Source: Phymorhynchus buccinoides (lineage: Eukaryota; Mollusca; Gastropoda; Neogastropoda; Raphitomidae). From it: DNA of 64,000 bases. Where the stretch lies: the NCBI GenBank assembly GCA_017654935.2, contig CM065683.1:2648219-2712218 (forward strand), in the 5' to 3' direction. Below are positions 20,600 through 31,715 of this stretch, piece after piece; position 1 is the stretch's first letter; the number at the start of each line of letters is the position of its first letter. The position numbers and the translations under genes were made by a program. A model generated the notes under the pieces. It was not told the origin of the DNA. It worked only from the letters and a program-made list of their open reading frames with translations, and did no database searches.

Positions 20600-21880
20600 T
20601 GTCAGATTTTCCTGACTCAAGCATGTCAGTCGTATCTTGACTATTGCATTGCTCTTCTTTCTGACCTACCTGTTTCTTCTCTTTCTTGTCTCCAACGAGT
20701 TCAAAATACGGCTGCACGGCTTTTTCTTTAAAAACAAAGAGTTCGATGCTATCTACCCTCTTCTCCACTCTCCGTACCGGTTACCAGTCGTAGGTAGAAT
20801 TGAATACCAACTGAACACCCTCTGCTATCCATCTATCCATCAGGCTGCTCCCTCTTCTCCACTCTCTGTACCGGCTACCAGTCGTTGGTAGAATTGAATA
20901 CCACCTGAACACCCTCTGCTATACATCTATCCATCAGGCTGCTCCCTCTTCTCCACTCTCTGTACCGGCTACCAGTCGTTGGTAGAATTGAATACCAACT
21001 GAACACCCTCTGCTGCTATACATCTATCCATCAGGCTGCTCCCTCTTCTCCACTCTCTGTACCGGCTACCAGTCGTTGGTAGAATTGAATACCAACTGAA
21101 CACCCTCTGCTATCCATCTATCCATCAGGCTGCTCCCTCTTCTCCACTCTCTGTACCGGCTACCAGTCGTTGGTAGAATTGAATACCAACTGAACACCCT
21201 CTGCTATACATCTATCCATCAGGCTGCTCCCTCTTCTCCACTCTCCGTACCGGCTACCAGTCGTTGGTAGAATTGAATACCAACTGAACACCCTCTGCTA
21301 TAAATCTATCCATCAGGCTGCTACCTCTTCTCCACTCTCCGTACCGGCTACCAGTCGTTGGTAGAATTGAATACCAACTGAACACCCTCTGCTATAAATC
21401 TATCCATCAGGCTGCTCCCTCTTCTCCACTCTCCGTACCGGCTACCAGTCGTTGGTAGAATTGAATACCAACTGAACACCCTCTGCTATACATCTATCCA
21501 TCAGGCTGCTACCTCTTCTCCACTCTCCGTACCGGCTACCAGTCGTTGGTAGAATTGAATACCAACTGAACACCCTCTGCTATACATCTATCCATCAGGC
21601 TGCTCCCTCTTATCTCTCTGACAGTATTACCATCTGTACAAGCCATCTCGCCCGCCACGTTCAACTTCATATTCTCTTTCCCTTCATAATATCTCAAGGC
21701 ATAAACTTTCATCTGTTGCTCGGCATTCTTTTGATTTTTCAGGATGCTCTGCCTCTAAAAACCACATCTCCTCTCCCCCCGTCATCAACCCACCCTCTCT
21801 ATTTTAAAACATAAACCTGAAAGCCCACCTGTTCCCCTGTGATTGCAATCGTGGAAGCATATACAAAACGAAAGTTCAAA
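20600..21880 (+). mobile_element. LINE C-terminal remnant containing a satellite
   Basis: Left part: ACQSYLDYCIALLSDLPVSS, then LQRVQNTAARLFL, the typical CR1/L2 C-terminal segment. Right part, after the satellite: YLSD, then SRHKLSSVARHSFDFSG and FKT/KAHLFPCD-like residues. The tandem array lies exactly between, inside the LLHSPYRLPVVGRIEYQLN segment, so it arose by amplification of a piece of the LINE itself. Frameshifts throughout. Confidence 0.85.
20750..21605. repeat. 94-bp satellite derived from LINE coding sequence, ~9 copies
   Basis: CAGGCTGCT recurs at 20841, 20935, 21032, 21126, 21220, 21314, 21408, 21502 and 21596: 94-base spacing except one 97-base unit with an extra TGC. Units contain CTCCACTCTCTGTACCGGCT and GGTAGAATTGAATACCAACT. 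As 94 is not a multiple of three, each unit shifts the frame, so the array is not a protein repeat. GCTACCTC variants occur only in units towards the right end. Confidence 0.95.
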
Positions 21881-22770
21881 GTGCAACTAAATACAAAAAC
21901 AAATTCCTCTTCTTCATGGAAACCAAATCCCTTCGCGTGCATTGAATTGTTGTCATGACACCATCAACTTTGGCGCAGATAGACAGAGAGGGAAGGCGGG
22001 GGTGGGGCGGTTGGATTCAGCACCCATTGACGCAGCATCACGTCAGAACCCACTGAACGGGTGCTGACTGGCTGGGTCTGTCTCGCCCATTATATGGAAG
22101 CGACAGCGTGTCCTGAGTGTAAAAGTTGTGACTAAATCTTCGATAGGTGCCGGAATGATCCGTCAAGCGATGTCCCAGTTGTTCGTTAGGCCTGCTTTCT
22201 GTTGTGGTTTATTGAGGAATACGTAGTTCTTTTTTCTTTTCTTTTTTTGTCGGAGTGTTGCACACAGATAACTCTTGTCAGATAATGAGTGGTCCTTGGT
22301 GGGTGGATAATGTTTTGTCTTGCAAAGAGTTTCACAGAGATACTTGATGTCAATTGTTTTCCATTTTATTTTGCGTAGTTGTCTTTTCTGGCGGCAAATT
22401 TCTTCCTAGGTGTCCTTTGGTAAAGAGGATGCACGTGAAAGGAATGTTCCTTGGTTTGCGAGGAGGACATTTCTCTCTCTCTCTGCTCAGTGGACATGGC
22501 TCAAAATAATAACCCTCCCTCGCCGCTCCCCCTCCCATCCCCCGTCAAAATGAAGAAAATAATGTCAAATGAAAATTGGGAAATTAATAAGGTAATAAAT
22601 GAAGAATGAACTGGGAAGATCAGTAACCGGGCTTTACCATGATATATGCAAACTGAAAATGACCTGAAGGAATTTTAGAAACACGGATGAGGCACTATGG
22701 ATGTGCAAAACTGGAACGACCAAATAACAGGCTTCATTTCGGACAAGGCAAGTGAAAGGAAAGAAAGGAA
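21881..22770. other. No recognised gene; duplicated in B and C
   Basis: It contains GAACGGGTGCTGACTGGCTG near 22056, a motif also seen beside the TG tracts of the 4.33-kb units, so part may be a dispersed repeat. A 62-codon minus-strand frame (22350-22538) persists in B and changes in C; it has no recognisable domain. Confidence 0.5.

Positions 22771-22771
<1 letters not shown>

Positions 22772-22831
<60 letters not shown>
22772..22831. repeat. (GA)n microsatellite
   Basis: GA run ending at TTTAATACAGTTTATTTAAA. Confidence 0.96.
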
Positions 22832-22835
<4 letters not shown>

Positions 22836-23536
22836 TACAGTTTATTTAAATAAAAAGGTGACATTAACTCTAGCGCCATGTATTTTTTGACATTCTTGTT
22901 TGCCCGTTGCATCTCAACCAACTATATTTTCGAGGGCGCATGCGTTTTAGATTAACGTAAGAAACGGTGACATAAGCTTTACAAATGGACGAACATATGG
23001 CAGGGTGCTTGGCAGTGAGTGTCTTTGCATTTGGTAGAAGTGTAGAGTGATGTTATGAGCGAATGCATTCGCCCACGGTGCTAGAACTAAGAAGAGTTAA
23101 GAAATGAAGAGAAGAAACAAGTTATGGTTGTAGCAAAATATAAAGTGTTCCTGTGCAATGATCAACATGTTGTGCATCGATGAAAATAATATGAAGAAAA
23201 TGAGCAAGCAAATGAGCCAGACTAAAAGTGCAAAGCGTAATAGGCAGAAAAGCATATTTCAAATAGTCATTAGACAGCGCACAGAATAAGTACAAAAGCG
23301 GAAACTTAAGTTAAATCCATAACAGACGTATACCCACAAGTTAAAACGGATGAAAGAATATTACAAGTTTCAATTGAAATTATTTCATCGTCCCTTAAAT
23401 TAAATTAACAATTTCCTCTTGTTTAAAAAAAATGTGCTAATATATCGTTCTCTTTGACTCTGCATTTTCCTTTACTGAATCCTGTAATGTACATTAATGT
23501 TGATCCTGAAATGCTGTGATAAAATGTGTTTGCAGT
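22832..23536. other. No recognised feature
   Basis: AT-rich, non-repetitive sequence conserved in contigs B and C. Best read as intron-like or intergenic DNA. Confidence 0.5.
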
Positions 23537-23650
23537 GTGTGCATAGGGGAGGACTTCAGCGAAAAAGACGCGAGCCACCTGAACAAACAGCTTGCAGAAC
23601 AGCCATCACAGAAGACGAGTTTGCAGAGAAGACACCAGCAGCGACAATAA
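23537..23650 (+). CDS. Weak candidate 3' exon, contig A copy
   Basis: After TTTGCAG (AG at 23534-23535), a possible splice acceptor, one frame stays open for 37 codons: VCIGEDFSEKDASHLNKQ, then LAEQPSQKTSLQRRHQQRQ and TAA. It is polar, rich in Gln, Lys and Arg, and matches no family I know. The frame is open in all three copies, but the few differences change amino acids (Phe/Tyr, Ser/Ile, Gln/His, Leu/Pro), which argues against strong constraint. No start codon, no clear polypyrimidine tract, no near AATAAA. Confidence 0.18.
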   Translation: MCIGEDFSEKDASHLNKQLAEQPSQKTSLQRRHQQRQ

Positions 23651-23852
23651 CGATTCTACCGTGAAGAAACCATCGTCGGCATCTCTTCAGTGACTAAGCC
23701 AACATCATCAACATCGGTTCATTATATGGGAGGAAGAAGATACCTGAAAAACACTTGGTCTACGCGAAAAAGCTAGTTTCGGTTCTGAGGCATGTGCTAG
23801 TTTCGGTTTCGGGGGAGGGTGTGTGAGTGTGTTTTGTTGTGCGTGCGTGCGT

Positions 23853-23912
<60 letters not shown>

Positions 23913-24016
23913 CAACTCTCTCTCTTGAACACGCACACACACACTGACACACACATACGCACGCACACACACATGCACGCACGCACGCACCTACTGACAC
24001 ACACACAGGCTGCACA
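23853..24016. repeat. Compound (CT)n / (CA)n / (GCAC)n microsatellite
   Basis: A CT run to about 23908 is followed by CACA and GCACGCACGC tracts. Frames open through it on both strands are repeat artefacts. Confidence 0.95.
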
Positions 24017-24150
24017 CGCGCGCGTGTCGCGCGCACTATAGACCTCAAGCTCGACACAAAAGTCGTAATTTTAAGCGACCTCAATTTTTTTTCAAAAAGA
24101 ATTGTTGAAGAGCCCTGACTGTAGAAGACTCACTACTCTTATTGACCCGA

Positions 24151-24500
24151 GGGCCCAGCCACACGAGTCGATTCATTGCGACCCGATTTTAACGTTTGTG
24201 AGGCACGATATAAAAAATGATGTACAATTCTACTGTCTAAATAAATCGGATGAAGCCCTACTAGTTATATATTCACTGTATTGTAATCTCCCGTACGACA
24301 CGAGTCTGATCAAATGTCTTATTTTGGTATCGGACATTTCATTTGATTCGTGCATTGCGGTCTACAGGAGTAGAGTCAAGGAAAATAGTAGTGTTATTTT
24401 TGTAAATGACGGAAGTATTTCACGCGAATCAGGACTCGCAGACATCGTCACAATCGCATCGTATTGGGGTCAAATCGTATGCAGTGTGGCGGCTAGAGCC
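24151..24500. mobile_element. Foldback element FB-2, second locus (contig A)
   Basis: It begins GGGCCCAGCCACACGAGTCG and ends GTGTGGCGGCTAGAGCC, diverged inverted ends of the FB-2 family. The interior shares the run from AGTGTTATTTTTGTAAATGA to CGAATCAGGACTCGCAGAC with the 4.8-5.2 kb member in recognisable form. A 140-codon plus-strand frame covers it, but it is interrupted in contig B and is not a gene. Confidence 0.7.
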
Positions 24501-24545
24501 TGTATTCACGTTGAGGTAGTATGAGACTCATGATATCTTCAGGGG

Positions 24546-24581
24546 TGGATGACCAGTAACAAGCTCACACTGAACGGTGAA
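24546..24581 (+). mobile_element. LINE RT fragment cut by the gap
   Basis: Twelve codons, WMTSNKLTLNGE, the start of the same fragment seen in full at 34439-34576. It ends at the first N. Confidence 0.75.
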
Positions 24582-25081
24582 NNNNNNNNNNNNNNNNNNN
24601 NNNNNNNNNNNNNNNNNNNNNNNNNNNNNNNNNNNNNNNNNNNNNNNNNNNNNNNNNNNNNNNNNNNNNNNNNNNNNNNNNNNNNNNNNNNNNNNNNNNN
24701 NNNNNNNNNNNNNNNNNNNNNNNNNNNNNNNNNNNNNNNNNNNNNNNNNNNNNNNNNNNNNNNNNNNNNNNNNNNNNNNNNNNNNNNNNNNNNNNNNNNN
24801 NNNNNNNNNNNNNNNNNNNNNNNNNNNNNNNNNNNNNNNNNNNNNNNNNNNNNNNNNNNNNNNNNNNNNNNNNNNNNNNNNNNNNNNNNNNNNNNNNNNN
24901 NNNNNNNNNNNNNNNNNNNNNNNNNNNNNNNNNNNNNNNNNNNNNNNNNNNNNNNNNNNNNNNNNNNNNNNNNNNNNNNNNNNNNNNNNNNNNNNNNNNN
25001 NNNNNNNNNNNNNNNNNNNNNNNNNNNNNNNNNNNNNNNNNNNNNNNNNNNNNNNNNNNNNNNNNNNNNNNNNNNNNNNNN
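24582..25081. other. Assembly gap of 500 N
   Basis: Exactly 500 N, a scaffold placeholder of unknown true size. Confidence 0.99.
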
Positions 25082-25628
25082 TTTTATTTTTTTTATTGGA
25101 GAAAGCCGAGCTATATTATTTCCCTTTCCTATATTGTCTTGACTTTGTAATGCTGTCTTTCCGCCTACCCGTTTCTGTTCTCTCTTGGTCTACAGCTGCA
25201 TTCAAAATGCACAGCTGTCTGTCCGTAGGAAGAAAGGAGTGATCGTGTTAGCTCAACGCCTCCTTGCACTTGTCTGTTAAAGATATAATGAATACAAACT
25301 TGACACTCCCTTCTATAAATATCATGCTGTTCTCTACCGCTTCGTCAGTATACCATGTACCTGCCGTTCGCTGTTACGTTCAGTTTCCTACCCTTTTCCC
25401 TTTCAACTGGCTGGTCGACGCTCTTTTGCTGTATATTTGTTTTTAGGGAACAACGCTAGAACAAAAACACAAGGCGTTGAAGGAAACACCTACTTCAGAA
25501 ACCATCAGGGCCCCTTCGCTAGACCTTCAGAAGGCTGCTGGCAGAGCAAATAAACTTCAGAACCAAGGGTAGGCAGTTGTGGACCGGCATCATGCTGGTA
25601 CGAGAACGGTCCTGTGGCCTGTTGTCTG
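25082..25628 (+). mobile_element. LINE C-terminal remnant at the start of contig B
   Basis: Matches the second LINE tail of the 4.33-kb unit, ending in the TGTCTG/AAAATTATC junction (CTG at 25626-25628). It must therefore be the end of one unit directly followed by another. It carries many single-base losses and gains relative to every other copy, which looks like low-coverage consensus error, and these continue to about 26450. Confidence 0.8.
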
Positions 25629-26409
25629 AAAATTATCCCTGAAGCGTTTGCATTCTCCCCTCACCTCCCCCCCTCCTCTGGCCTTTACATATCAGACCAT
25701 GTTCACTGCACGGAGATCTTAAGCTAATGACACCTGATTAAATTCCAAAAGAGTAGGCATGTCCCCTGCGGCAGTTTAAAAAATAAAAATTTCAGTCCAG
25801 CGTCTCTCGAATACCAGTTGCCTCTTCTGATACAGGTCGGAAGTTACGGTCCTAGCAAACGTTTGCTTTACTGGGGGATACAGTTGAAGATTTTTGAGAC
25901 ACTGAACACAAATATTATGAGGATGAATTTGGGTCTGTATTGGTGTGGCAACTACTTTCGCTTTGCTAGACGAATAGGTGCCATAAATAAACTTAGTAAA
26001 GGGAGTTAATTATGAGAAGTTCCTTCCCCTTATTCATTTCATATAGTCTCTATCTTTAAGCCTCCCCCCCCCCCACTTAATTTTTTCATCAGTTGTTTTA
26101 GGGTGCAGCAGATTCGGGGCAGTGTTGAGGAAATGGGGGCAGATGGTTGGGGGTGATGTAGTTAGGCGGAAATCGCAGTTTGCGGATGTTTGACAAAATT
26201 ATTCTATCGCGTAAAAGAATTGGGTTAGGTGATATAATGGGGAAAAAAGAGAAAAAGAAAAACAGTTGCTTGTTCCAGGTGGATTGAAGTCTTCTGGTCT
26301 TTGTCAAAATGGATGCTATGGAGTGATTTTGGTTTTATCTGCGAGGAACGCAGGAAATATAGGCACTCACTGAATCAACCAAGTTATGCTAGTCATTCAT
26401 TATGGAAAA

Positions 26410-26969
26410 TCCAATGGCAAAGGAGAGAGCGGAGAGAGGAGAGAGGAGAGGAGGGGACATATTATTTACGCCAAGGTAATGAATAAGCAATTTACAGCTT
26501 TTTTACACTCAGCCCTAAGAGGGGAGAGAGAGAGAAGAGAGAGAAAATGTGAATGCGAATGCAAAATGTTTTATTGCGTTAAAGCCTTAAGCTCTAGTAG
26601 CAATTCGGTTTGGTCCAAAACACACCAAAATTTTTTTAGCAATGGACAATTGCAGTTAGACAACCGACCGCGGAAAGTTCAACAAAGAGAGAGAGCGAGA
26701 GAAAAGAAGGAAAAAGGGGGGAGGGGGGGAGGGGGGGAATGAAATATTATTTACCCAAGGCAATTTACAGCTTTTTTACACTCAGCCCTAATAGGGGAGA
26801 GGGAGAGAGAAGAGAGAGAAAATGCGAATGCAAAAAAAAAAAAAAAAAAAAAAATGTTTTATTGCGTTAAAGCTTTAAGCTCTCTTAGCAATTCGGTTTG
26901 GTCCAAAACACAACATAATTTGTTTTTAAACAATGGACAATTGCAGTTAGACAACCGACCGCGGAAGGT

Positions 26970-27006
<37 letters not shown>

Positions 27007-27035
27007 TGTGGGGGGGGGGGGGTGGTGGGGGTGTA
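26410..27035. repeat. Internal duplication with GA, poly-A and poly-G tracts (contig B unit)
   Basis: Same two-copy block as in contig A. A poly-A run (26833-26854) splits the second copy just before TGTTTTATTGCG. Confidence 0.85.
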
Positions 27036-27244
27036 CAAAGTGTGAAAGTAGTTATTAGAGGAGGGAGAATAATAGTGGAGCATTCTAGTTGAAGTTAAAT
27101 GAAGTAAGAGACATTTTGAGAGATAAGCACGAGATGATAAATTAACAATACAAGGGCAGTGATCAGAAAATAAAACACAGCAGACACCTAGTAACAGAAA
27201 ACATATTTCACATCAACAAGTCAACAATTGAAAAAATGTTAGTC

Positions 27245-27376
27245 TAAATTTTTCGAGTAATTCTTTTTAAGAACCTTTTTAAAGGCTGGGTTTGAGGGAT
27301 ATAATTTTAAGGATGATGATAAATTGTTCCATGATGTTCTCCCTGAATAAACAAAACAAGGTTTGAATAGATTATT
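27245..27376 (-). mobile_element. LINE C-terminal remnant, minus strand (contig B unit)
   Basis: The best preserved copy: FKPCFVYSGRTSWNN, then LSSSLKLYPSNPAFKKVLKK and NYSKNLD in one frame on the minus strand. It fits the WNxL...F(K)KxLK end of a LINE ORF2 protein. Confidence 0.75.
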
Positions 27377-27794
27377 ATGTGTGTGCGCACGCGCCTGTAT
27401 GTGTGTTTGCGTGCATGTGCCCGTGTTAAAGAGTTTTTTTAATTGGGCTTTTCTGCCAAAACAGGTGTTGGGGTGGGTGAGGGTAGCGTGTGACAACGAT
27501 TTATTTAGAACAAGAACAATGTCCAAGTGAATCGAATCCGAATTGTGCACATAGAATGCAGAGAGAGAGAGAGAGAGAGAGTATTGACGCAGAGTTGGAG
27601 ACCGTTGAACGGTTTCTGGCTGGCTGGGTCACTATGTGTGTGTGTGTGTTGTCTGTGGTGTGTGTTGAGCTGTGTGCTAAACCTTTACTCTATGCTCTTC
27701 TGCCAGTCTCGCACCAATCGTTCAATTGTCTCCCTTCTCTCTTTCTAGCTAGTATCAGAGACAGAGTCAACTGATGTTCTCAAGTAAATGTTGC

Positions 27795-29160
27795 AAATGC
27801 TTTGATTTGGATCCCACCCCACCCTCTCTTTTCTAACATCTTCTGCCATCAATCACCACCATCGTCAATTCATTAATGTCAGGCGTCTTCCCTTCTGCTT
27901 TAAAATTTGCTCGTGTGAAGCACTTTCTCAAGAGAAAACACCCAATCTGGATCCCAATAATCTATTTTGTTTTTAAACGGCAACTACAGACCTGCATCAC
28001 ATACTTCTGGAGAAAGCTTTTCTGATACAACTGAACGATCATCTCTCTTCAAACAATATCCATCCTTATCAGTCTGCCTACAGAGTAAGCCACAGTACCT
28101 GAAACAGATCTTGTTCAGATATTGAATGAACTCCCATTGCTTTTAATGCAGGCAGAACATCTCTTTACTGGCATTTCTTAATTCGTCTGCTGCCTTTGAT
28201 ATCATAGACCTCCCTATCTTTCTCTCTCGTCTTGAACACATGTGTGGAATTAACAGACCAGCTCTCGCTTTTCTTACATTTCTGATGGCTTTAAGTCCTC
28301 ATTATTGGTGATCACTTCTAGCCAATATTATCGACCAGCATAACATGAAACACAACTGCAGAACAGTACAACGAACGGAGATCAAAATTCAATTCTTCCA
28401 GAAATTGGCAGCTATTATTCCGACATCCACAAATGGATGATTCAGGATAAACTTCAGTTGCAACAAGCATACTAGCCTCTGTCTCAGTGGAGTCAATCCA
28501 ACTTGGCGGCATCATCCCTCTCCCTGACTCTGTTAAGAACCTATGTGTCACACTGGACAACACACTTTCTATGCATAATCTCCTGACTCTGACCTGTCGG
28601 TCCTGTTAGCATCAGATCCATCGTATTGGCTACATTCGTAAATACCAATCGGACGAAGCCACAGCTATATTGTTTCCCTCTGACATCCTATCTTGTCTTG
28701 ACTTTGTAATGCTATTCTTTCCGCCTTACCCGTTTCGTTCTCTCTTTGTCTACAGCGCATTCAAAATGCAACAGCTCGTCTTGTCCTTATGAAGAAAAGG
28801 TTTGATCGTGTTAGCTCTCCCCCCTCTGCACTTATTGTCTGTTAAAGATAGAATTGAACACAAACTTGACACCCCTTGCTATAAATACCATGCTGTTCTT
28901 CTACCGCTTCGTCAGTATTACCATGTACCAGTCAGTTCGCCTGTTACGTTCAGTTTCAGACCATTTTCCCTTCAGATCCCTAGACCTGTATAAACTTTCA
29001 ACTGCTGGTCGACGCTCTTTTGCTGTATATTTGTTTAGGACCAACCGCATAGAACAAAACAACAGGGCGTTGAATGGAACGCCCTACTTCCAGAAACCAT
29101 TCAGGCCCCTTCTGCTAAGAAACTTCTTGAGAAGGCTGCTGGCAGAGCACTAAAAGCTTC
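27795..29160 (+). mobile_element. LINE (CR1/L2-like) RT and C-terminal remnant (contig B unit)
   Basis: Collinear with the three remnants of contig A, with the same destroyed YADD box near 28332. It shares AATACCAATCGG and the double-A AAGAAACTTCTTGAG region with the unit 3 lineage. Confidence 0.85.
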
Positions 29161-29246
29161 AGATCCAAGGGTAGGCAGTGGTTGGGCCGGCATCATGCTG
29201 GGTACCGCTGAACGGTCCTTGTCTGGCCGGTTGTCTGGCTGTCTAC

Positions 29247-29248
29247 AC

Positions 29249-29305
<57 letters not shown>

Positions 29306-29338
29306 CTCTCTCCTCTCTCTCTTTCTCTCTCTTCTCTT
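29247..29338. repeat. Poly-C and (CT)n (contig B unit)
   Basis: C run then CT with several CC interruptions. Confidence 0.95.
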
Positions 29339-29412
29339 TCATTTGACCTCTTCGCCCTTTTCTTTTGCATATTGTGGTAAAAAATGACTAACTAGTTGGA
29401 AGAATAAGAAGA

Positions 29413-29938
29413 AACCCTGTTAGCATCAAGATCCGTTGTATTGGCTACATTCGTAAATACCTATTGGACGAAGCCACAGCTATATTTATTATTTCCCTCA
29501 TCCTATCTTGTCTTGACTTTGTGATGCTGTTCTTTCCGCCTTACCCGTTTCTGTTCTCTCTTTGTCTACAGCGCATTCAAAATGCAACAGCTCGTCTTGT
29601 CCTTAGGAAGAAAATGTTTGATCGTGTTAGCTCAACGCTCTCTGCACTTGTCTGTTAAAGATATAATTGAATACAAACTTGACACTCCCTTCTATAAATA
29701 TCATGCTGTTCTCCTACCACTTCGTCAGTATTACCATGTACCTGTCCGTTCGCTGTTTACGTTCAGTTTCATACCCTTTTCCCTTTCAACTGCTGGTCGA
29801 CGCTCTTTTGCTGTATATTGTTTTTAGGACCAACCGCATAGAACAAAACCACAGGGCGTTGAATGGAACACCCTACTTCCAGAAACCATTCAGGCCCCTT
29901 CTGCTAAGACCTTCAGAAGGCTGCTGGCAGAGCACTAA
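29413..29938 (+). mobile_element. Second LINE C-terminal remnant (contig B unit)
   Basis: As in contig A. An RKKMFDRVSSTLSALVC stretch remains readable after LQRIQNATARLVL. Confidence 0.83.
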
Positions 29939-30039
29939 ACTTCAGACCCAAGGGTAGGCAGTGGTTGGGCCGGCATCATGGCTGGGTACCGCTGAACGGT
30001 CCTTGTCTGGCCGGTTGTCTGGCTGTCTACCCGCCAACC

Positions 30040-30046
30040 CCCCCCC

Positions 30047-30113
<67 letters not shown>

Positions 30114-30165
30114 TCTCTTCCCCCCTCTCTCTCTCCCACCCTCTCTCCCCCTTTTCCCCCTCATT
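30040..30165. repeat. (CT)n and C/T-rich tract
   Basis: Counterpart of 20184-20310, with different interruptions. Confidence 0.95.
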
Positions 30166-30454
30166 CGACCTCTTCACCCTTTTCAGTTGTAATAATGGTC
30201 AAAAATGACTTGTCAACAGTTGGAAGAAGAAGACGACAAACTGCTTCTGTCCCTTCGTTAGCGACCAACCCTCTCCGCCTTCAAAACGAACTCTGAAATC
30301 CACCAATGAAGCACACACTTTCTCTCTCGTTCTAGGTTTGTTTCTTTTTGCATGTTTCTTTGTCAAATGTGTGGGGGCTATTTTCCATTCTTCTGTGTAT
30401 AGTGTTTTTGTTTGTATGTTATATGTTATTTTATATACCTTAATGTGCGTGTGT

Positions 30455-31715
30455 GTGTCAGATTTTCCTGACTCAAGCATGTCAGTCGTATCTTGACTAT
30501 TGCATTGCTCTTCTTTCTGACCTACCTGTTTCTTCTCTTTCTTGTCTCCAACGAGTTCAAAATACGGCTGCACGGCTTTTTCTTTAAAAACAAAGAGTTC
30601 GATGCTATCTACCCTCTTCTCCACTCTCCGTACCGGTTACCAGTCGTAGGTAGAATTGAATACCAACTGAACACCCTCTGCTATCTCCCCCCTCTATCCA
30701 TCAGGCTGCTCCCTCTTCTCCACTCTCTGTACTGGCTACCAGTCGTTGGTAGAATTGAATACCAACTGAACACCCTCTGCTATAAATCTATCCATCAGGC
30801 TGCTCCCTCTTCTCCACTCTCTGTACCGGCTACCAGTCGTTGGTAGAATTGAATACCAACTGAACACACTCTGCTATAAATCTATCCATCAGGCTGCTCC
30901 CTCTTCTCCACTCTCTGTACCGGCTACCCAGGTCGTTGGTAGAATTGAATACCAACTGAACACCCTTTGCTATAAATCTATCCATCAGGCTGCTCCCTCT
31001 TCTCCACTCTCTGTACCGGCTACCAGTCGTTGGTAGAATTGAATACCAACTGAACACCCTCTGCTATAAATCTATCCATCAGGCTGCTCCCTCTTCTCCA
31101 CTCTCCATACCGGCTACCAGTCGTTGGTAGAATTGAATACCAACTGAACACCCTCTGCTATACATCTATCCATCAGGCTGCTACCTCTTCTCCACTCTCC
31201 GTACCGGCTACCAGTCGTTGGTAGAATTGAATACCAACTGAACACCCTCTGCTATACATCTATCCATCAGGCTGCTACCTCTTCTCCACTCTCCGTACCG
31301 GCTACCAGTCGTTGGTAGAATTGAATACCAACTGAACACCCTCTGCTATACATCTATCCATCAGGCTGCTACCTCTTCTCCACTCTCCGTACCGGCTACC
31401 AGTCGTTGGTAGAATTGAATACCAACTGAACACCCTCTGCTATAAATCTATCCACCAAGGCTGCTCCCTCTTATCTCTCTGACAGTATTACCATCTGTAC
31501 AAGCCATCTCGCCCGCCACGTTCAACTTCATATTCTCTTACCCTTCATAATATCTCAAGGCATAAACTTTCATCTGTTGCTCGGCATTCTTTTGATTTTT
31601 CAGGATGCTCTGCCTCTAAAAACCACATCTCCTCTCCCCCCGTCATCAACCCACCCTCTCTATTTTAAAACATAAACCTGAAAGCCCACCTGTTCCCCTG
31701 TGATTGCAATCGTGG
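30455..31715 (+). mobile_element. LINE C-terminal remnant containing a satellite (contig B)
   Basis: Counterpart of 20600-21880. The left and right LINE parts are the same and enclose the 94-bp array. Confidence 0.85.
30609..31465. repeat. 94-bp LINE-derived satellite, ~9 copies (contig B)
   Basis: CAGGCTGCT at 30702, 30796, 30890, 30986, 31080, 31174, 31268 and 31362, plus a CAAGGCTGCT variant near 31456. The GCTACCTC variant is found in three adjacent units near the right end, compared with two separated units in contig A. Confidence 0.95.

Larger units (their letters stand above)
25629..30021 (+). repeat. 4.33-kb tandem unit, contig B copy
   Basis: About 4393 bases, same architecture. 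Diagnostic variants match unit 3 of contig A. It includes a run of about 23 A near 26833 that interrupts GCGAATGCAAAATGTTTTAT, and a C-rich insertion near 26065, neither seen in the other copies. Confidence 0.95.

Noticed and set aside
20750..21605. CRISPR-like regular array
   Set aside because: Units are contiguous with no unique spacers, derive from LINE coding sequence, and the genome is eukaryotic.
22350..22538. 62-codon minus-strand frame seen in all three copies
   Set aside because: It changes sequence and start in contig C and has no recognisable feature. Treated as chance.
24102..24524. 140-codon plus-strand frame
   Set aside because: It lies inside foldback element FB-2 and is interrupted in contig B. 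No domain recognised.
24549..25242. Open frames running through the N gaps (also around 40886-41796)
   Set aside because: Unknown bases were translated as X; there is no sequence to support a protein.
30830..31057. 75-codon minus-strand repeat protein in the 94-bp array
   Set aside because: It stays open only because of local indels; the 94-base period shifts the frame at each unit.
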